DNA of 64,000 nucleotides, from positions 2,480,001 through 2,544,000 of the forward strand of contig NZ_CP117255.1 of assembly GCF_003240565.2 (NCBI RefSeq), read 5' to 3'. Within the stretch, counting starts at the first letter, position 1, and each line of letters starts with the position of its first letter. Made by a program: the position numbers and the translations under genes. This DNA is from Rhizobium tumorigenes (lineage in GTDB: Bacteria > Pseudomonadota > Alphaproteobacteria > Rhizobiales > Rhizobiaceae). Below are positions 1-9,297 of the stretch, piece by piece. Below the pieces are notes generated by a model. It was not told the origin of the DNA and ran no database searches. It was given only the letters and a program-made list of their open reading frames with translations.

Positions 1-602
1 CCGTAGCGATCGCCGATGATGAAATCTGGACGCGCGTGGCTGCCGGCGACGCGGATATTGCCGGGCATCGAGTGACAGTCGACCAGCACACCAAAGCCGA
101 ATTCCAGGTGGGTGCGGGCCATCAGGCGGCGCAGGGCCGCGTGGTAAGGCTTGTAGATCGTCTCGATCCGCTGGAGCGCATCGGCCACCGGCACACGGCT
201 CGCATAGATCTCCATGTTTTCGGCAACGATTCGCGGGATGGTTCCGAGCCCGCCGGCCACCCGAACCGAATTGATATTGGCATAGGACGGCAGCGCACCC
301 TCGAACATGCGCGGGTCGAGTTCGTAAGGTTCGCGATTTACGTCGATATAGGCACGTGGAAAATTGGCTATCAACAGCGGTGCGCCGAGTGCGCTGGCGG
401 CCGAGAAAAGCTCGTCGACATAGTGGTCCTCCGAGCGCCGGATGGCAACGCCCTGAAGCCGTGATTGCGCAATGAATTCAGGAGGATAAATGCGACCGCT
501 GTGGGGCGATGAGTAGACAAAGGGGATGGTCTGCGACACCGGTTCGAGTATCTCGAAAATCTCGAAACTTCCTACGTCTGCGGGCATCCACGTCTTTACC
601 AT
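1..602 (-). CDS. N-formylglutamate amidohydrolase family protein (partial, 3' end outside window)
   Basis: The minus-strand frame starts at ATG 602 and stays open to the window edge, giving about 200 residues. It contains SSPHSG near residue 30 and DCHSMPG near residue 180, the metal-binding/catalytic signatures of the N-formylglutamate amidohydrolase (HutG-like) family, which hydrolyses N-formylglutamate or related N-acyl amino acids. No his-utilisation genes lie nearby, so a role in histidine breakdown cannot be inferred. It is divergent from cpdR, with about 170 bp between the two starts. The family is clear; the substrate is not. The C-terminus is missing. Confidence 0.85.
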   Translation of the reverse strand, partial: MVKTWMPADVGSFEIFEILEPVSQTIPFVYSSPHSGRIYPPEFIAQSRLQGVAIRRSEDHYVDELFSAASALGAPLLIANFPRAYIDVNREPYELDPRMFEGALPSYANINSVRVAGGLGTIPRIVAENMEIYASRVPVADALQRIETIYKPYHAALRRLMARTHLEFGFGVLVDCHSMPGNIRVAGSHARPDFIIGDRY

Positions 603-770
603 GTCAAGAACTTTTCGCAGGTGTATGTTGCCAGTTGCGCACCACCAAGTCCATAGTATGTATGAACTTCAATGTGACCGTCGACGCCGCATTCATCGCT
701 TGTTTACGGCCCGCGACTAACGTGAACGGCTGATTAGCCGCGAGAGAAGATAGTGATTGACGGTCCAGTA

Positions 771-1133
771 ATGACTCAGAAGATTTTGCTTGCTGAAGAC
801 GACAACGACATGCGTCGTTTCCTGGTAAAGGCCCTCGAAAAGGCCGGCTACAAGGTATCGTCCTTTGACAATGGCGCCAGCGCCTACGATCGGTTGCGCG
901 AAGAACCGTTTTCGTTGTTGCTGACCGATATTGTCATGCCGGAAATGGACGGGATAGAACTGGCGCGCCGCGCCACCGAACTCGATCCTGACCTCAAGGT
1001 GATGTTCATCACCGGCTTTGCCGCAGTCGCCCTCAACCCCGATTCGAAAGCGCCGAAGGATGCCAAGGTGCTTTCCAAGCCTTTCCACCTGCGCGAACTG
1101 GTCGATGAGGTCAACAAACTCCTTGCCGCATAG
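771..1133 (+). CDS. cpdR: CpdR-like single-domain response regulator
   Basis: This 120-residue receiver domain has no output domain. The acidic pocket is E9/D10/D11, the phospho-acceptor is D53 in LLLTDIVMPEMDG, and the switch residues are T81 and K103. The stretch VMFITGFAAVAL and the KVLSKPFHLR ending are typical of CpdR, which in Caulobacter and Sinorhizobium controls ClpXP localisation and turnover of CtrA and other cell-cycle regulators through the CckA-ChpT phosphorelay. I chose ATG 771 because the residues from there match the family start; a GTG at 753 in the same frame would add six residues. It is followed closely by tRNA-Val. Confidence 0.9.
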   Translation: MTQKILLAEDDNDMRRFLVKALEKAGYKVSSFDNGASAYDRLREEPFSLLLTDIVMPEMDGIELARRATELDPDLKVMFITGFAAVALNPDSKAPKDAKVLSKPFHLRELVDEVNKLLAA

Positions 1134-1173
1134 GCAATCTCGGCGGCGGGATCAGAAAACTTGAAAAAGGCCA

Positions 1174-1203
1174 TTGACGGCCCCCAGGTTTTTTGATCTA
1201 TGC
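1174..1203 (+). promoter_or_regulatory. Candidate promoter of tRNA-Val
   Basis: TTGACG (1174-1179) and CTATGC (1198-1203) are separated by 18 bases and resemble the TTGAC/CTATAT housekeeping promoter of alphaproteobacteria. Transcription would begin a few bases before the tRNA 5' end at 1217. The -10 match is only partial. Confidence 0.4.
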
Positions 1204-1216
1204 GCCGCCATCGGAT

Positions 1217-1291
<75 letters not shown>

Positions 1292-1301
1292 TCCTTTTTT
1301 C

Positions 1302-1331
1302 AAGGGCTTAGCGAGAAATCGCTAGGCCCTT
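1302..1331 (+). terminator. Hairpin downstream of tRNA-Val, possible terminator
   Basis: A 13-bp stem with one G-U pair (1302-1314 with 1319-1331) closes a GAAA tetraloop eleven bases after the tRNA. There is a T-rich run on the 5' side (1295-1300), but the 3' side has only a broken T tract, so efficiency is uncertain. Confidence 0.45.
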
Positions 1332-1986
1332 TGTCGTTGGGCCTCTGGCCGCCTGCCGCTGCATTTCGGCCGCCGATCGCCTCGCCTATCGTTCGGGTAA
1401 ATTTTCTGGCGTCGCTTCGTTGAGCCCTTTATGCCGCGTGTCACTCGTTGAAAAGAGATATGCTTAACAAAACAACTACTCAGGGATGCATTGCAGTTCA
1501 GGGTTATCAAAACCGTCGTACCCTAACCATCTCCAAGTATAAGACCAAACTCTATGCTTTCTTACAGTCCAGATTGTCATTGACTAATTTTAATTTTAAC
1601 GATCTAGACCGAATCAATAGAGGGTTGGAAGGTGCTAGCGGCGACTTATGCAGACCGTTAAATGAAAATTTACAAGTTCTCCAATACATAGTCGTATATC
1701 GCGGCACTGCTAACGAAGAATCAGTGCCTTCGATTGTGTGAAAACAGATTCCGGATTGGCGCTGCTGCTATTGCGTAGTGTTTTATTCCGTGGCGTGGGG
1801 ATCAGAGCTGTAACGGCTTTTGACGCATGATGCTCTCCTAACGTGTTGGCTTATACGAGCCATGTTCTGCGTAACATCTATTTCTCCTGACGAATCCCGA
1901 TGGCTGATGCTCATGACGGCAATCACGCCTGTTAGACGGTGGGAGAACGATGTCTTGCATTCCGTTAACCCGAGGGGCACGTTTCC
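1332..1986. other. AT-richer gap with no convincing gene
   Basis: This stretch between the tRNA hairpin and the giant repeat gene has visibly lower GC than its surroundings, especially 1445-1760. The longest open frame (1460-1741 on the plus strand from ATG, 93 codons) has no recognised motif and a poorly spaced ribosome binding site. Several very short frames at 1780-1980 also lack support. The last part holds GAGGGGC at 1971-1977, a usable ribosome binding site for the ATG at 1987. It may be a long upstream regulatory region or the remnant of an insertion beside the tRNA. Confidence 0.4.
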
Positions 1987-4900
1987 ATGACTTCCATCAT
2001 CTCTTCCTTGTCAGCCACGCAGATCCAGAATCTTTCCACAGCCACGATAGCGAGCCTGAAAACCGCCGACATCGCAGCGCTGAACTCGACCCAGATCAAG
2101 GCCTTGAGCTCCACCCAGCTCGGCGCCATCACCACAGACGACATGCAGGCCTTCAGCTCGACGCAGCTGGGCAGCATTTCGGCAGCAGCCGTCGTCGGCC
2201 TTAGCGCCGCCCAGCTCGGCATTCTCTCCTCCGTGCAGGAAGCCGGACTGAGCTCGACCGCGATCGCCGCGCTGACAACCCAGCAGGTCGCCGATCTCAC
2301 CACCAGCAACGCCGTCGCGCTGACCTACGGGCAGATTGCGGCACTCGGCACGAAGATCTCGGCTCTGACCACCGATGACGTCGCTCTGCTCTCGACCGGC
2401 CAGATCAGCGCAATGACGACCGCCCAGGTCGGCGCCCTCACTTCCGACCAGCTTGGCGCGCTGACGACGACCGAAGTCGCCGCGCTGAACACGAAGCAGA
2501 TCGCAGCCCTTGAATCGAATGACATCGCAGCACTCTCGTCGGATAACATACTTGCCCTTTCCAGCGGCGCACTTGCTGCCATCACCACCAAGGCTCTCGC
2601 CGGCCTGTCCAGCGCCAATCTCGCCCTGCTCAGCTCCGACAAGATCGGTGCCCTGACGAGCGGCCAGATGGCAGCTCTTAGCACCGACCAGATCGCTGCC
2701 TTGACGACCGACCAGACCCCTGGCCTGAAGAGCTCGCAGATCGCAGCCCTTTCGACCAAGCAGATCGTCGCCCTTTCCACCGGTGATATCGCCCTGCTGA
2801 CGACCAGCCAGATCGGCGCGCTCACCACAGCCCAGGTTGGCGCCCTGACCTCCGACCAGCTCGCCGCCCTGACGACGACGGAAGTTTCCGCCCTCAGCAG
2901 CAAGCAGATCGCCGCCCTGGACTCCAGCGACATCGCGGCCCTCTCCTCGGACGATATCCTCTCCCTGTCGACCGGTGCCCTGGCTTCGATCACCACCAAG
3001 GCCATTGCCGGTCTTGCCAGCGCCAACCTCGCCCTGCTCAGCTCCGACAAGATCGGTGCCCTGACGAGCGGCCAGATGGCAGCCCTCAGCACCGACCAGA
3101 TCGCTGCCCTGACCACCGACCAGACCCCTGGCCTAAAGAGCTCGCAGATCGCAGCCCTTTCGACCAAGCAGATCGTAGCCCTCTCCACCGGTGACATCGC
3201 TCTCCTCACCACCAGCCAGATCGGTGCCCTGACCTCGGCTCAGGTCGGCGCGCTCACCTCCGACCAGCTTGGTGCCCTGACGACCACCGAAGTCGCCGCC
3301 CTCAGCAGCAAGCAGGTCGCAGCGCTGGAATCGAACGACGTCGCAGCCCTCTCCTCGGATAACATCCTGGCTCTGACCAGCGGTGCCCTGGCTGCCATCA
3401 GCACCAAGGCCATTGCCGGTCTTGCCAGCGGCAACCTCGCCCTGCTCAGCTCCGACAAGATTGGTGCCCTGACGAGCGGCCAGATGGCAGCCCTCAGCAC
3501 CGACCAGATCGCCGCACTGACCACCGACCAGACCCCTGGCCTGAAGAGCTCGCAGATCGCAGCCCTCTCCACCAAGCAGATCGTCGCGCTCTCCACCGGT
3601 GATATCGCTCTCCTCACCACCAGCCAGATCGGCGCGCTCACCACAGCCCAGGTTGGCGCCCTGACCTCCGACCAGCTCGCAGCCCTGACGACGACGGAAG
3701 TTTCCGCCCTCAGCAGCAAGCAGATCGGAGCCTTGGACTCCAGCGACATCGCGGCCCTCTCCTCGGACGATATCCTCTCCCTGTCGACCGGTGCCCTGGC
3801 TTCGATCACCACCAACGCCATTGCCGGTCTTGCCAGCGCCAACCTCGCCCTGCTCAGCTCCGACAAGATCGGTGCCCTGACGAGCGGCCAGATGGCAGCC
3901 CTCAGCACCGACCAGATCGCTGCCCTGACCACCGACCAGACCCCTGGCCTAAAGAGCTCGCAGATCGCAGCCCTTTCGACCAAGCAGATCGTAGCCCTCT
4001 CCACCGGTGACATCGCTCTCCTCACCACCAGCCAGATCGGTGCCCTGACCTCGGCTCAGGTCGGCGCGCTCACCTCCGACCAGCTTGGTGCCCTGACGAC
4101 CACCGAAGTCGCCGCCCTCAGCAGCAAGCAGGTCGCAGCGCTGGAATCGAACGACGTCGCAGCCCTCTCCTCGGATAACATCCTGGCTCTGACCAGCGGT
4201 GCCCTGGCTGCCATCAGCACCAAGGCCATTGCCGGTCTTGCCAGCGGCAACCTCGCCCTGCTCAGCTCCGACAAGATTGGTGCCCTGACGAGCGGCCAGA
4301 TGGCAGCCCTCAGCACCGACCAGATCGCCGCACTGACCACCGACCAGACCCCTGGCCTGAAGAGCTCGCAGATCGCAGCCCTCTCCACCAAGCAGATCGT
4401 CGCGCTCTCCACCGGTGATATCGCTCTCCTCACCACCAGCCAGATCGGCGCGCTCACCACAGCCCAGGTTGGCGCCCTGACCTCCGACCAGCTCGCAGCC
4501 CTGACGACGACGGAAGTTTCCGCCCTCAGCAGCAAGCAGATCGGAGCCTTGGACTCCACCGACATCGCGGCCCTCTCCTCGGACGATATCCTCGCCCTGT
4601 CGACCGGTGCCCTGGCTTCGATCACCACCAAGGCCATTGCCGGTCTTGCCAGCGCCAACCTCGCCCTGCTCAGCTCCGACAAGATCGGTGCCCTGACGAG
4701 CGGCCAGATGGCGGCCCTCAGCACCGACCAGATCGCTGCCCTGACCACCGACCAGACCCCTGGCCTAAAGAGCTCGCAGATCGCAGCCCTTTCGACCAAG
4801 CAGATCGTAGCCCTCTCCACCGGTGACATCGCTCTCCTCACCACCAGCCAGATCGGTGCCCTGACCTCGGCTCAGGTCGGCGCGCTCACCTCCGACCAGC

Positions 4901-5991
4901 TTGGTGCCCTGACGACCACCGAAGTCGCCGCCCTCAGCAGCAAGCAGGTCGCAGCGCTGGAATCGAACGACGTCGCAGCCCTCTCCTCGGATAACATCCT
5001 GGCTCTGACCAGCGGTGCCCTGGCTGCCATCAGCACCAAGGCCATTGCCGGTCTTGCCAGCGGCAACCTCGCCCTGCTCAGCTCCGACAAGATCGGTGCC
5101 CTGACGAGCGGCCAGATGGCAGCCCTCAGCACCGACCAGATCGCCGCACTGACCACCGACCAGACCCCTGGCCTGAAGAGCTCGCAGATCGCAGCCCTCT
5201 CCACCAAGCAGATCGTCGCGCTCTCCACCGGTGATATCGCTCTCCTCACCACCAGCCAGATCGGCGCGCTCACCACAGCCCAGGTTGGCGCCCTGACCTC
5301 CGACCAGCTCGCAGCCCTGACGACGACGGAAGTTTCCGCCCTCAGCAGCAAGCAGATCGGAGCCTTGGACTCCACCGACATCGCGGCCCTCTCCTCGGAC
5401 GATATCCTCGCCCTCTCGACCGGTTCGCTGGCTGCCATCACCACCAAGGCGATCGCCGGTCTTGCCAGCGAAAATCTTGCCCTCCTCAGCTCCGACAAGA
5501 TCGGTGCCCTGACGAGTGGCCAGATTGCAGCCCTCGGCACCGAGCAGATCGCCGCCTTGACGACCGATCAGACGCTTGGCCTGAAGAGCACGCAGATCGC
5601 GGCCCTGACCACCAAGCAGATCGCCGCCCTGACGACTGCGGATATCGCCCTCCTGAACAGCACGCAGCTCGGCGCCCTGAGCTCCACTCAGATCGCCGCC
5701 CTGACAACCGAACAGGTCGAAGCACTGACCTCAACGGAAGTCTCGCAGCTCAGCAGCAAGCAGATCGCGGCCTTCGGCTCTGAAGACATCGCAGTGATGT
5801 CGACGGACGACATCGCAGCCCTGACAAGCTCTGGACTGGCGGCCATCAGCACCAAGGCGCTGGCCGGTCTGTCGACGGACGACATCGCGGCGCTGAGCTC
5901 CGCCAAGCTGTCCGCCCTCACCACGGCTCAGGTCCAGGCGCTGACCACGACGCAGGTTGACGCGGTCATCGCCGCCTACAACGCAGTGTAA
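1987..5991 (+). CDS. Giant Ser/Thr-rich octapeptide-repeat protein
   Basis: This 1334-residue protein is almost entirely a degenerate octapeptide, [ST][ST]-x-[QDE]-[ILV]-x-A-[LI], repeated about 160 times (for example LTTDQIAAL, LSTKQIVAL). It has no Cys, Trp or His, very few aromatic residues, no N-terminal signal peptide and no transmembrane segment. Seventeen octapeptides form a 136-residue module, seen by the recurring DQTPGLKSSQIAAL at 408-bp spacing (DNA 2713, 3121, 3529, 3937, 4345, 4753, 5161, and a degenerate copy at 5569). Modules pair into 816-bp units. The S/T-x-x-Q/D/E pattern resembles a helix capping box, so short helices in a solenoid are possible. Function is unknown. It could be a surface or exported repeat protein, or a glycosylation substrate of the glycosyltransferase encoded next. 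Codon use looks native. Confidence 0.85.
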   Translation: MTSIISSLSATQIQNLSTATIASLKTADIAALNSTQIKALSSTQLGAITTDDMQAFSSTQLGSISAAAVVGLSAAQLGILSSVQEAGLSSTAIAALTTQQVADLTTSNAVALTYGQIAALGTKISALTTDDVALLSTGQISAMTTAQVGALTSDQLGALTTTEVAALNTKQIAALESNDIAALSSDNILALSSGALAAITTKALAGLSSANLALLSSDKIGALTSGQMAALSTDQIAALTTDQTPGLKSSQIAALSTKQIVALSTGDIALLTTSQIGALTTAQVGALTSDQLAALTTTEVSALSSKQIAALDSSDIAALSSDDILSLSTGALASITTKAIAGLASANLALLSSDKIGALTSGQMAALSTDQIAALTTDQTPGLKSSQIAALSTKQIVALSTGDIALLTTSQIGALTSAQVGALTSDQLGALTTTEVAALSSKQVAALESNDVAALSSDNILALTSGALAAISTKAIAGLASGNLALLSSDKIGALTSGQMAALSTDQIAALTTDQTPGLKSSQIAALSTKQIVALSTGDIALLTTSQIGALTTAQVGALTSDQLAALTTTEVSALSSKQIGALDSSDIAALSSDDILSLSTGALASITTNAIAGLASANLALLSSDKIGALTSGQMAALSTDQIAALTTDQTPGLKSSQIAALSTKQIVALSTGDIALLTTSQIGALTSAQVGALTSDQLGALTTTEVAALSSKQVAALESNDVAALSSDNILALTSGALAAISTKAIAGLASGNLALLSSDKIGALTSGQMAALSTDQIAALTTDQTPGLKSSQIAALSTKQIVALSTGDIALLTTSQIGALTTAQVGALTSDQLAALTTTEVSALSSKQIGALDSTDIAALSSDDILALSTGALASITTKAIAGLASANLALLSSDKIGALTSGQMAALSTDQIAALTTDQTPGLKSSQIAALSTKQIVALSTGDIALLTTSQIGALTSAQVGALTSDQLGALTTTEVAALSSKQVAALESNDVAALSSDNILALTSGALAAISTKAIAGLASGNLALLSSDKIGALTSGQMAALSTDQIAALTTDQTPGLKSSQIAALSTKQIVALSTGDIALLTTSQIGALTTAQVGALTSDQLAALTTTEVSALSSKQIGALDSTDIAALSSDDILALSTGSLAAITTKAIAGLASENLALLSSDKIGALTSGQIAALGTEQIAALTTDQTLGLKSTQIAALTTKQIAALTTADIALLNSTQLGALSSTQIAALTTEQVEALTSTEVSQLSSKQIAAFGSEDIAVMSTDDIAALTSSGLAAISTKALAGLSTDDIAALSSAKLSALTTAQVQALTTTQVDAVIAAYNAV
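2425..5688 (+). repeat. Tandem 816-bp repeat units (2 x 408 bp, built of 24-bp repeats)
   Basis: Inside the giant gene, units begin at 2425, 3241, 4057 and 4873, exactly 816 bp apart. Each is two diverged 408-bp halves of seventeen 24-bp repeats. Units 2 and 3 (3241-4056 and 4057-4872) differ at only about four bases that I can see by eye. The first and last units are more diverged. The pattern indicates tandem duplication with recent homogenisation. Confidence 0.92.
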
Positions 5992-6029
5992 TCCATACGG
6001 CGCGGCGCAGGCCGCCCCGACAAGACCAG

Positions 6030-6064
6030 GACGCCGCGCAAGAAATTGCGCGGCGTCTTCTTTT
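6030..6064 (+). terminator. Rho-independent terminator after the octapeptide-repeat gene
   Basis: A perfect 12-bp stem, GACGCCGCGCAA (6030-6041) with TTGCGCGGCGTC (6046-6057), encloses a GAAA tetraloop and is followed by TTCTTTT. It lies 38 bases after the stop codon, so the repeat gene is probably transcribed separately from the glycosyltransferase. Confidence 0.88.
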
Positions 6065-6205
6065 GTATTGCCGGCTGCAAATTCCGGTCAAGGCTAGACA
6101 AAGGCGAGCGCCAGCCCGACGCAAGCTAGTCAAGGTAGCAAGACGCAAGCGCTCTGCGCACTGGCTCACGCTTTGGCCGCCAGGCCGAATTTTCGTAGGA
6201 TCGTC

Positions 6206-8254
6206 ATGACCATCAATGTCGCATCGGCCACGGCTCAGCTCCCACTGCTCACCAATTCGCTCGAGCGCGCGCGAAATCAGCAGCTGGCCCTTGGCGACCT
6301 GTTCAACATTGCGACGATCCTCGCCAACGGCGGCCACCAGGCGCAGGCGGTCGAGCTCTACAAAGGCTGGATTGCCTATAACGACGGCAATCCGCTGCTG
6401 CATCTCGCCTATTTCAATTATGCGGTCGCGGCCAACGTGATCGGCGACCGCGCGGGCGCGATCAATGCCTTTCGTGCCTGCCTCAAGCTCGATCCCCAGT
6501 TCGGCCCGGCGCATATCAACCTTGGTCGCGTCCTCGAGGACAGCGGATTGATAAACCCCGCCGTCGAGCAGTGGCGTTCCTATGCCGAGATCACTTCCGA
6601 TATCACTGCCGACCGTCTCGGCCACCGGCTGATGACCCTGAAGCACATCGGCCGCGTGCTGGAAGGTGCCGGCAGGATGGAGGAAGCGGAAAAGGTTCTT
6701 TGGCAGGCCATGGAGCTTCAGCCCGAAAAGACCGACGCAGGCCAGCATTGGACATCGCTGCGCCAGCGCCAGTGCAAGTGGCCGGTGCTGGTCCCTTCGG
6801 AGCATGTCTCGCTTCGCCAGTTGCTGGATGCCGTCTCCCCCTTGACGCTAGGCTGCTACGCCGACGACCCGCTGTTCCAGCTTGCCAAGGCGCATCGCTA
6901 CAACAAGTCGCTGATCGGGCAGCCCGATATCGACGAGGCCACTGCCAACACCGTTCCGCGCCACAAGACAGGAACCGGCCAGCGTCTGCGCGTCGGCTAT
7001 GTCTCGTCGGACCTGCGCGACCACGCAGTCGGCTTTGCCCTCAGAGAAGTGCTGGAGCTGCATGACAAGAGCAGCGTCGAGGTCTTCGCCTACTATTGCG
7101 GTGACCGGCGCGCCAACGATGCCACGCAGGAGCGCATCAGGAACGCTGTCGATTGCTGGCGCGATATCGCCGAACTGAGCGACGCAGATGCCGCAAAGCT
7201 CATCGCCAAGGACAAGATCGACATCCTGATCGACGTCAACGGCTACACCAAGCTCGCCCGCACCAAGATCTTCGCCTATCGCCCGGCTCCGGTCGTCGTC
7301 AACTTCTGCGGTTATCCTGGCTCGCTGGCCAGCCCCTTCCATCAGTATATCATCGCCGACGAGCACATCATCCCGCCCGCCAACGAAATCTACTATACGG
7401 AAAAAGTGCTGCGTATCGCCTGCAACCAGCCCATCGACCGCAAGCGCCAGATCGACCCGCGCCCTACCCGCGCAGACGCGGGCCTGCCCGAGGATGCCTT
7501 CGTCTATGCTTGCTTCAACGGCATGCAGAAGATCACAGAAAACTGTTTCGACCGCTGGATGACGATACTGTCGGAGACACCCGGCAGCGTGCTTTGGCTG
7601 CTTGCCGACGACGACACGGTCAACCAGCGGCTTCGCGAAGTAGCCGCGAAAAGAGGCGTCGATACCGACCGCATCATCTTCGCGGCAAAGGCACCCAATC
7701 CGAAGCATCTCGCGCGTATCGGGCTGGCCGACCTGTTCCTCGATACCTTCCCCTACGGTGCGCATTCGACAGCGGCCGATGCCATTACCGTCGGATTGCC
7801 GATCCTAACCGTTTCCGGAAAGACATTTGCCTCGCGCTTCTGCGGCAGCATCGTCGCTGCCGCCGGATTGCCCGAACTAATCTGCGGCGGCCCGGACGAG
7901 TACGTCCGCCAGGCCATAGCCTTTGCCCACGATCGGGAAAGCCTGCAGGATGTCAGGGACAGGCTGCAGAGCCAGCGTGAAACGAGTGCGCTGCGCGACA
8001 TCCCCGGCCTCGCACGCCGTCTCGAGCAGCTGTTCTGGCAGATGCAAGACGAAGCTGAACGCGGCGAAGTTCCCGTGCCGGATATGCGCAACCTCGAAAT
8101 CTATTACGAAATCGGCGTCGACATCGTCCTGTCCAACGTCGAGTTCGAGGACGAAATCGCCTACCGCAACCGATACCTCGAAAAGCTTGGCCAGCTGAAC
8201 GCGAACACACCTATTCCGTTCGATCGCCGTTTGTGGACCGAACCCGCTGAATAG
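6206..8254 (+). CDS. TPR-containing OGT/SPINDLY-like glycosyltransferase (GT41-like)
   Basis: A 682-residue protein. TPR-like helices lie at about residues 30-180 (HLAYFNYAVAANVIGD, LDPQFGPAHINLGRVLED, GRMEEAEKVLWQAMEL). The catalytic part resembles bacterial O-linked GlcNAc transferase homologues: LRVGYVSSDLRDHAVG near 260-275 with the family histidine, DILIDVNGYT and RPAPVVVNFCGYPGS near 345-373, and FPYGAHSTAADAITVGLPI near 515, the nucleotide-sugar binding region. Such enzymes transfer sugar from UDP-GlcNAc or a related donor to Ser/Thr. I chose ATG 6206, preceded by AGGA; a TTG at 6173 is in frame but weaker. Its neighbours are the Ser/Thr octapeptide protein and a DUF3431-like protein, which suggests a shared glycosylation role. 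That is inference. Confidence 0.85.
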   Translation: MTINVASATAQLPLLTNSLERARNQQLALGDLFNIATILANGGHQAQAVELYKGWIAYNDGNPLLHLAYFNYAVAANVIGDRAGAINAFRACLKLDPQFGPAHINLGRVLEDSGLINPAVEQWRSYAEITSDITADRLGHRLMTLKHIGRVLEGAGRMEEAEKVLWQAMELQPEKTDAGQHWTSLRQRQCKWPVLVPSEHVSLRQLLDAVSPLTLGCYADDPLFQLAKAHRYNKSLIGQPDIDEATANTVPRHKTGTGQRLRVGYVSSDLRDHAVGFALREVLELHDKSSVEVFAYYCGDRRANDATQERIRNAVDCWRDIAELSDADAAKLIAKDKIDILIDVNGYTKLARTKIFAYRPAPVVVNFCGYPGSLASPFHQYIIADEHIIPPANEIYYTEKVLRIACNQPIDRKRQIDPRPTRADAGLPEDAFVYACFNGMQKITENCFDRWMTILSETPGSVLWLLADDDTVNQRLREVAAKRGVDTDRIIFAAKAPNPKHLARIGLADLFLDTFPYGAHSTAADAITVGLPILTVSGKTFASRFCGSIVAAAGLPELICGGPDEYVRQAIAFAHDRESLQDVRDRLQSQRETSALRDIPGLARRLEQLFWQMQDEAERGEVPVPDMRNLEIYYEIGVDIVLSNVEFEDEIAYRNRYLEKLGQLNANTPIPFDRRLWTEPAE

Positions 8255-8368
8255 CCGCCATCGGGAGAAGTGCACCGCCGGCCCCTCTCCCTCGACACCT
8301 GGCGCCCGTCATTGAACTACACTCTCGTCCAGAGCGCGTGATCGAGAGGCTTAGAGGAGGCATCTCTC

Positions 8369-9145
8369 GTGAACACCGTGATTTTGGCGCGATACAACGA
8401 ATCCCTGGACTGGATTCATCAGATCCCGGATGATTTCGACATCATCATCTACAACAAGGGCGAGAAAATCGTCGCCCCCGAAGTGCTCGATCGCGCTTTT
8501 CGCATCATCGATCGACCGAATGTCGGCCGCGAATCAGAGACCTATCTACATCACATGATGACGCAGGTGGGCAACGACCAGGACTTCACCGTCTACGCAC
8601 AGGCCGACCCGCACGCGCACAGCCCCGATTTCATCGAGCTTCTGCAGAACTGGCGCGACTGGGACGACGTGCAGCCCTTGTCGTGGTGCTGGATCGCTGA
8701 GAACAACATTCCACCGGCAGCCCTGCTGGACGATTACCAGGCGCAGCTCGGGGGACGGTTGCGCGTCCGGCCGGAGCGTTTTTCGCTCACGGCCTGGGGA
8801 GCTCCAGAATTCGTCGACGCGGGCGCCAACGGCATGGGCATGGTCTACCGCATCCTCCACGGCCTGCCGGATGGCGGCAACATCGCAGCTCACTTCCTCA
8901 GGCACTGCAAACTAGACCACATCGCCGAAAAGGCCGACCGTCACTCGCTCGGCGTCTTCTCCTACGGCGCCATCTTCGCTGCCCGAAATGCGCGTGTGGC
9001 TGCTATTCCGCCGATCTCGCTGAGGCTGGCAATCGACTTTTCAACTGCAGGTGTCGTTGCACACGGCTACATTCTCGAGCGAATGTGGATGCATATGCTG
9101 GGCGTCGATTTCATCCTGCCAAAAAATCAGCCGTCGAAAATATAG
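8369..9145 (+). CDS. DUF3431-like protein
   Basis: A 258-residue protein beginning with VILARYNESLDWI and containing NVGRESETYLHHM near residues 53-65, followed by a phrase on planned movement in an acidic stretch (QADPHAHSPDFIELL). These features match the DUF3431 family, found in bacteria and fungi beside glycan genes and thought to have a glycosyltransferase A-like fold; no activity is established. The GTG start at 8369 is supported by AGAGGAGG at 8353-8360. It lies 114 bases after the TPR glycosyltransferase on the same strand, so the two may be co-transcribed. There is no signal peptide or membrane segment. Confidence 0.7.
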   Translation: MNTVILARYNESLDWIHQIPDDFDIIIYNKGEKIVAPEVLDRAFRIIDRPNVGRESETYLHHMMTQVGNDQDFTVYAQADPHAHSPDFIELLQNWRDWDDVQPLSWCWIAENNIPPAALLDDYQAQLGGRLRVRPERFSLTAWGAPEFVDAGANGMGMVYRILHGLPDGGNIAAHFLRHCKLDHIAEKADRHSLGVFSYGAIFAARNARVAAIPPISLRLAIDFSTAGVVAHGYILERMWMHMLGVDFILPKNQPSKI

Positions 9146-9297
9146 CGATCCGAACTGCAAAGGCGGCGGAAAAAGTGCCGTCGATGGCTCTGGCCGGAGA
9201 TGGTGCTCGCCGTCCGGTTGCTCGACAAATGTAACGCCTGCGCTTGACGATCGTCACCAGGTCGCCAAATAGCTGTCACATCAGATCGAGGAATCAT

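Noticed and set aside
1460..1741. A 93-codon AT-richer frame after the tRNA
   Set aside because: No domain, poorly spaced ribosome binding site; kept only in the description of the gap.
2325..5540. Long minus-strand frames (222-295 codons) opposite the octapeptide gene
   Set aside because: They repeat with the 816-bp period and are a by-product of the repeat; the plus-strand protein has coherent composition and codon use.
2425..5688. Regular repeats that could suggest a CRISPR array
   Set aside because: The repeats are contiguous, coding, and in one frame with no spacers or cas genes.
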